A DNA stretch of 7,879 nt from DTU013 sp964490975 (lineage in GTDB: Bacteria > Bacillota > Clostridia > Acetivibrionales > DTU013): NCBI GenBank assembly GCA_964490975.1, contig CAZBEQ010000077.1, positions 1 through 7,879 on the forward strand. The letters run 5' to 3'. The notes below the pieces were generated by a model that had not been told where the DNA came from, did not search any database, and saw nothing but the letters and a program-made list of their open reading frames with translations. Every line of letters begins with the position of its first letter. Within the stretch, counting starts at the first letter, position 1. The position numbers and the translations under genes were made by a program. This document shows, one piece after another, positions 6,968 through 7,879 of this stretch.

Positions 6968-7279
6968 GCAGGGTGTGCAAAAAACGGGGTGTGCAAAAGC
7001 AGGATGTGCAAAAGCAGGATGTGCAAAAGCAGGGTGTGCAAAAGCAGGGTGTGAAAAAAGCGGGGTGTGCAAAAGCAGGATGTGAAAAAAGCGGGGTGTG
7101 CAAATAGCGGGGTGTGCAAAAGCAGGGTGTGCAAAAAGCGGGGTGTGCAAAAAAGCGGGGTGTGCAAATAGCGGGGTGTGCAAAAGGCGGGTGTGCAAAA
7201 GCAGGGTGTGCAAAAAGCGGGGTGTGCAAAAGCAGGGTGTGCAAAAAGCGGGGTGTGCAAAAGCAGGGTGTGCAAAAAA
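6968..7279. repeat. 20-unit tandem repeat with DnaA-box-like core
   Basis: Twenty consecutive units of 14-17 bp (mean 15.6) with consensus GCRGGGTGTGCAAAA plus 0-2 extra A. The variation is ordered: position 3 is A or G, two units (6 and 8) have TGTGAAAAA, two (9 and 13) end in AAATA, and units 3, 4 and 8 have GGATG instead of GGGTG. Units 16-17 and 18-19 are identical 31-bp pairs, showing local duplication. The core TGTGCAAAA, present exactly in 16 units, is on the other strand TTTTGCACA, which fits the relaxed DnaA-box consensus TTWTNCACA. The GGG/GGGG runs recur every unit. The unit lacks stop codons, so long frames open on both strands, but unit length changes break every frame and none has a ribosome binding site. 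Possible roles are DnaA or other protein binding, or a neutral minisatellite. Confidence 0.95.
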
Positions 7280-7572
7280 TCAACTCTTGTGTAGTCATTT
7301 TGATAGATAGCGTGATTTAGTACGTTATTGTTTTACATAAAACGGATAACCATTGTATTATTTAATCAAAAACCAACAAAACGAGCAATTCAGTCCATAA
7401 TAGTTGTAGTTTTGCACACCGCGGTACTTATTGCCCAGGGGAATAAATTATCTATCCATCTCCTCTGCCCCAAGTATAATGATCTCAAAGGCATGTATTA
7501 TTGTTAGGGATGTGTATTATAAGTAAGTACTAGCTGCCATTACTGAACCCAAAATGTGTATAATATTTATTC
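7280..7572. other. non-coding spacer after the repeat array
   Basis: About 290 bp with no supported gene. The first 100 bp are AT-rich. It contains one inverted copy of the repeat core at 7410-7422, listed separately. No terminator or strong promoter is seen before 7573. Confidence 0.5.
7410..7422 (-). repeat. lone inverted copy of the array core
   Basis: TTTTGCACACCGC is the reverse complement of GCGGTGTGCAAAA, that is, a repeat unit with a shortened G-run (unit 15 of the array has GCGGGTGTGCAAAA). It lies 130 bp after the array in the opposite orientation and also contains the TTTTGCACA 9-mer. Confidence 0.7.
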
Positions 7573-7602
7573 TTGACATACGTCAATAGGTGGTGCTATA
7601 AT
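7573..7602 (+). promoter_or_regulatory. strong consensus promoter 1 with dyad over the -35
   Basis: TTGACA (7573-7578) and TATAAT (7597-7602) are both perfect, 18 bp apart, with a TGC extended -10 (7594-7596). The -35 lies inside a dyad, TTGAC (7573-7577) and GTCAA (7582-7586) around ATAC, a plausible repressor site. Transcription would start near 7609. No open frame with a ribosome binding site follows, which points to an untranslated leader or small RNA. Confidence 0.75.
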
Positions 7603-7608
7603 ACAAAA

Positions 7609-7704
7609 GCTGTCGCCGATGAGCCACAAAAACTGTCTTGTACAGATTGACTCAGAAGCTACCGGAACAGAACTCACTGGTAAAAAGAGTAATGAAAGAG
7701 GTAG
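7609..7704 (+). ncRNA. candidate leader or small RNA from promoter 1
   Basis: The predicted transcript starts GCTGTCGCCGATGAGCCAC. Short stems are possible at CTGT/ACAG (7633-7636 with 7642-7645) and ACCGG/CTGGT (7661-7665 with 7677-7681, one wobble). The start word GTCGC-CGATG-GAG recurs after promoter 2. No T-tailed terminator is seen before promoter 2, so transcripts may read through. I do not recognise an RNA family; the extent is arbitrary beyond the promoter. Confidence 0.35.
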
Positions 7705-7733
7705 TTGACAAAAGCGATACAGCGTGATAATAT
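7705..7733 (+). promoter_or_regulatory. promoter 2, consensus -35 and extended -10
   Basis: TTGACA (7705-7710) is perfect. TAATAT (7728-7733) lies 17 bp downstream with a TGA extension just before it; the overlapping GATAAT (7726-7731) is an alternative at 15 bp. Transcription would start near 7740, 131 bp after the start of promoter 1. Confidence 0.6.
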
Positions 7734-7739
7734 ATAAAA

Positions 7740-7879
7740 GTCGCTCCGATGCGAGGGGCACCTGAACAAAGCCTTAACAGGTGGCGAGAAGGATTTCCGC
7801 AGTCAAAGCAATTTGATTGCAGAGGCCGACAATTGACTAAGTCAATTGCAGCTATATGGACCTTGAAAAGTAAACAGTG
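7740..7879 (+). ncRNA. structured RNA candidate, runs off the window
   Basis: Downstream of promoter 2 the DNA has dense, clean inverted repeats and no gene: TCGC/GCGA (7741-7744 with 7751-7754), CACCTG/CAGGTG (7759-7764 with 7778-7783), GCAAT/ATTGC (7808-7812 with 7816-7820), and an 8-bp perfect stem CAATTGAC/GTCAATTG (7830-7837 with 7841-7848). Between them are unpaired stretches rich in A and G (for example GCGAGAAGGATTTCC). This layout fits a riboswitch-like leader, a small RNA or the start of a retroelement or ribozyme. I compared it by memory with the cobalamin, lysine, Mg (M-box), c-di-GMP, c-di-AMP, TPP, SAM and Moco motifs and group I/II intron starts, and found no convincing match. 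The 3' end is outside the window. Confidence 0.45.

Noticed and set aside
6968..7279. CRISPR array
   Set aside because: Units are 14-17 bp and directly adjacent, with no unique spacers, and no cas genes are seen.
6860..7320. Several overlapping open frames of 68-119 codons across the repeat array on both strands, encoding HTLLLHTPLFAHPAF-like or KAGCAKSGV-like repeats
   Set aside because: The repeat unit simply lacks stop codons, so all frames stay open. Unit lengths of 14-17 bp shift the frame again and again, and no ribosome binding site precedes any start.
6968..7422. Main chromosomal origin of replication
   Set aside because: DnaA-box-like words are present, but dnaA, dnaN, recF and gyr genes are not, and the words are not the canonical TTATCCACA.
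7612..7665. Cobalamin riboswitch (a CGATGAGCCAC stretch resembles part of its 3' region) or hammerhead ribozyme
   Set aside because: The rest of the cobalamin core is absent, and the hammerhead CUGANGA and GAAA elements are not both present. The resemblance is a short chance match.
7567..7761. 64-codon minus-strand frame over the two promoters
   Set aside because: No ribosome binding site or domain; the region is better explained by the two consensus promoters on the plus strand.
7740..7879. Group I or group II intron start
   Set aside because: No GUGYG-type boundary, no recognisable catalytic domain elements and no reverse transcriptase or endonuclease gene in the window. The 3' part is missing, so it cannot be fully excluded.

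Overview
The window looks like chromosomal DNA of an anaerobic, low-GC Gram-positive bacterium, most likely a clostridium. The signs are AT-rich spacers, purine-rich ribosome binding sites, near-consensus sigma-A promoters, a corrinoid protein of the methyl-transfer type, and a metal/Fe-S cluster-handling gene set (DUF134, NifX-like, Mrp) that is typical of strict anaerobes. The species cannot be named from the sequence alone.

Layout. Positions 1-280 are an AT-rich leader with an inverted repeat just before the first gene. Positions 281-2245 hold a two-gene unit: a PocR-domain/AraC regulator and a B12-binding corrinoid protein. A membrane protein of GT-C glycosyltransferase type (2254-3543) is encoded on the minus strand and converges on the corrinoid gene with only 8 bp between them. 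A 201-bp divergent promoter region follows. Next comes a plus-strand operon (3745-6736): a DUF134 regulator, a small NifX-like protein, the remnant of a MinD-type ATPase, a COG1237-type metallo-beta-lactamase-fold protein, and an Mrp/NBP35 ATPase fused to a NifX domain. A strong intrinsic terminator (6757-6812) closes it.

From 6813 to the end (about 1.07 kb) there is no convincing protein gene. This part holds a 20-unit tandem repeat (6968-7279, unit 14-17 bp), a single inverted copy of its core (7410-7422), and two successive near-perfect promoters (7573-7602 and 7705-7733). Each promoter is followed by a related start sequence and hairpin-forming DNA that runs off the window, probably a non-coding RNA or leader.

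How the genes may work together. The PocR regulator probably controls the adjacent corrinoid protein, which would carry a methyl group between methyltransferases encoded elsewhere. The DUF134-to-Mrp operon reads as a module for handling Fe-S or related metal clusters, with one ATPase partner lost. The most unusual signals are in the gene-free right end. Sixteen of the 20 repeat units contain a 9-mer that fits the relaxed DnaA-box consensus TTWTNCACA, and the double-promoter segment is structured but matches no RNA family I recognise.
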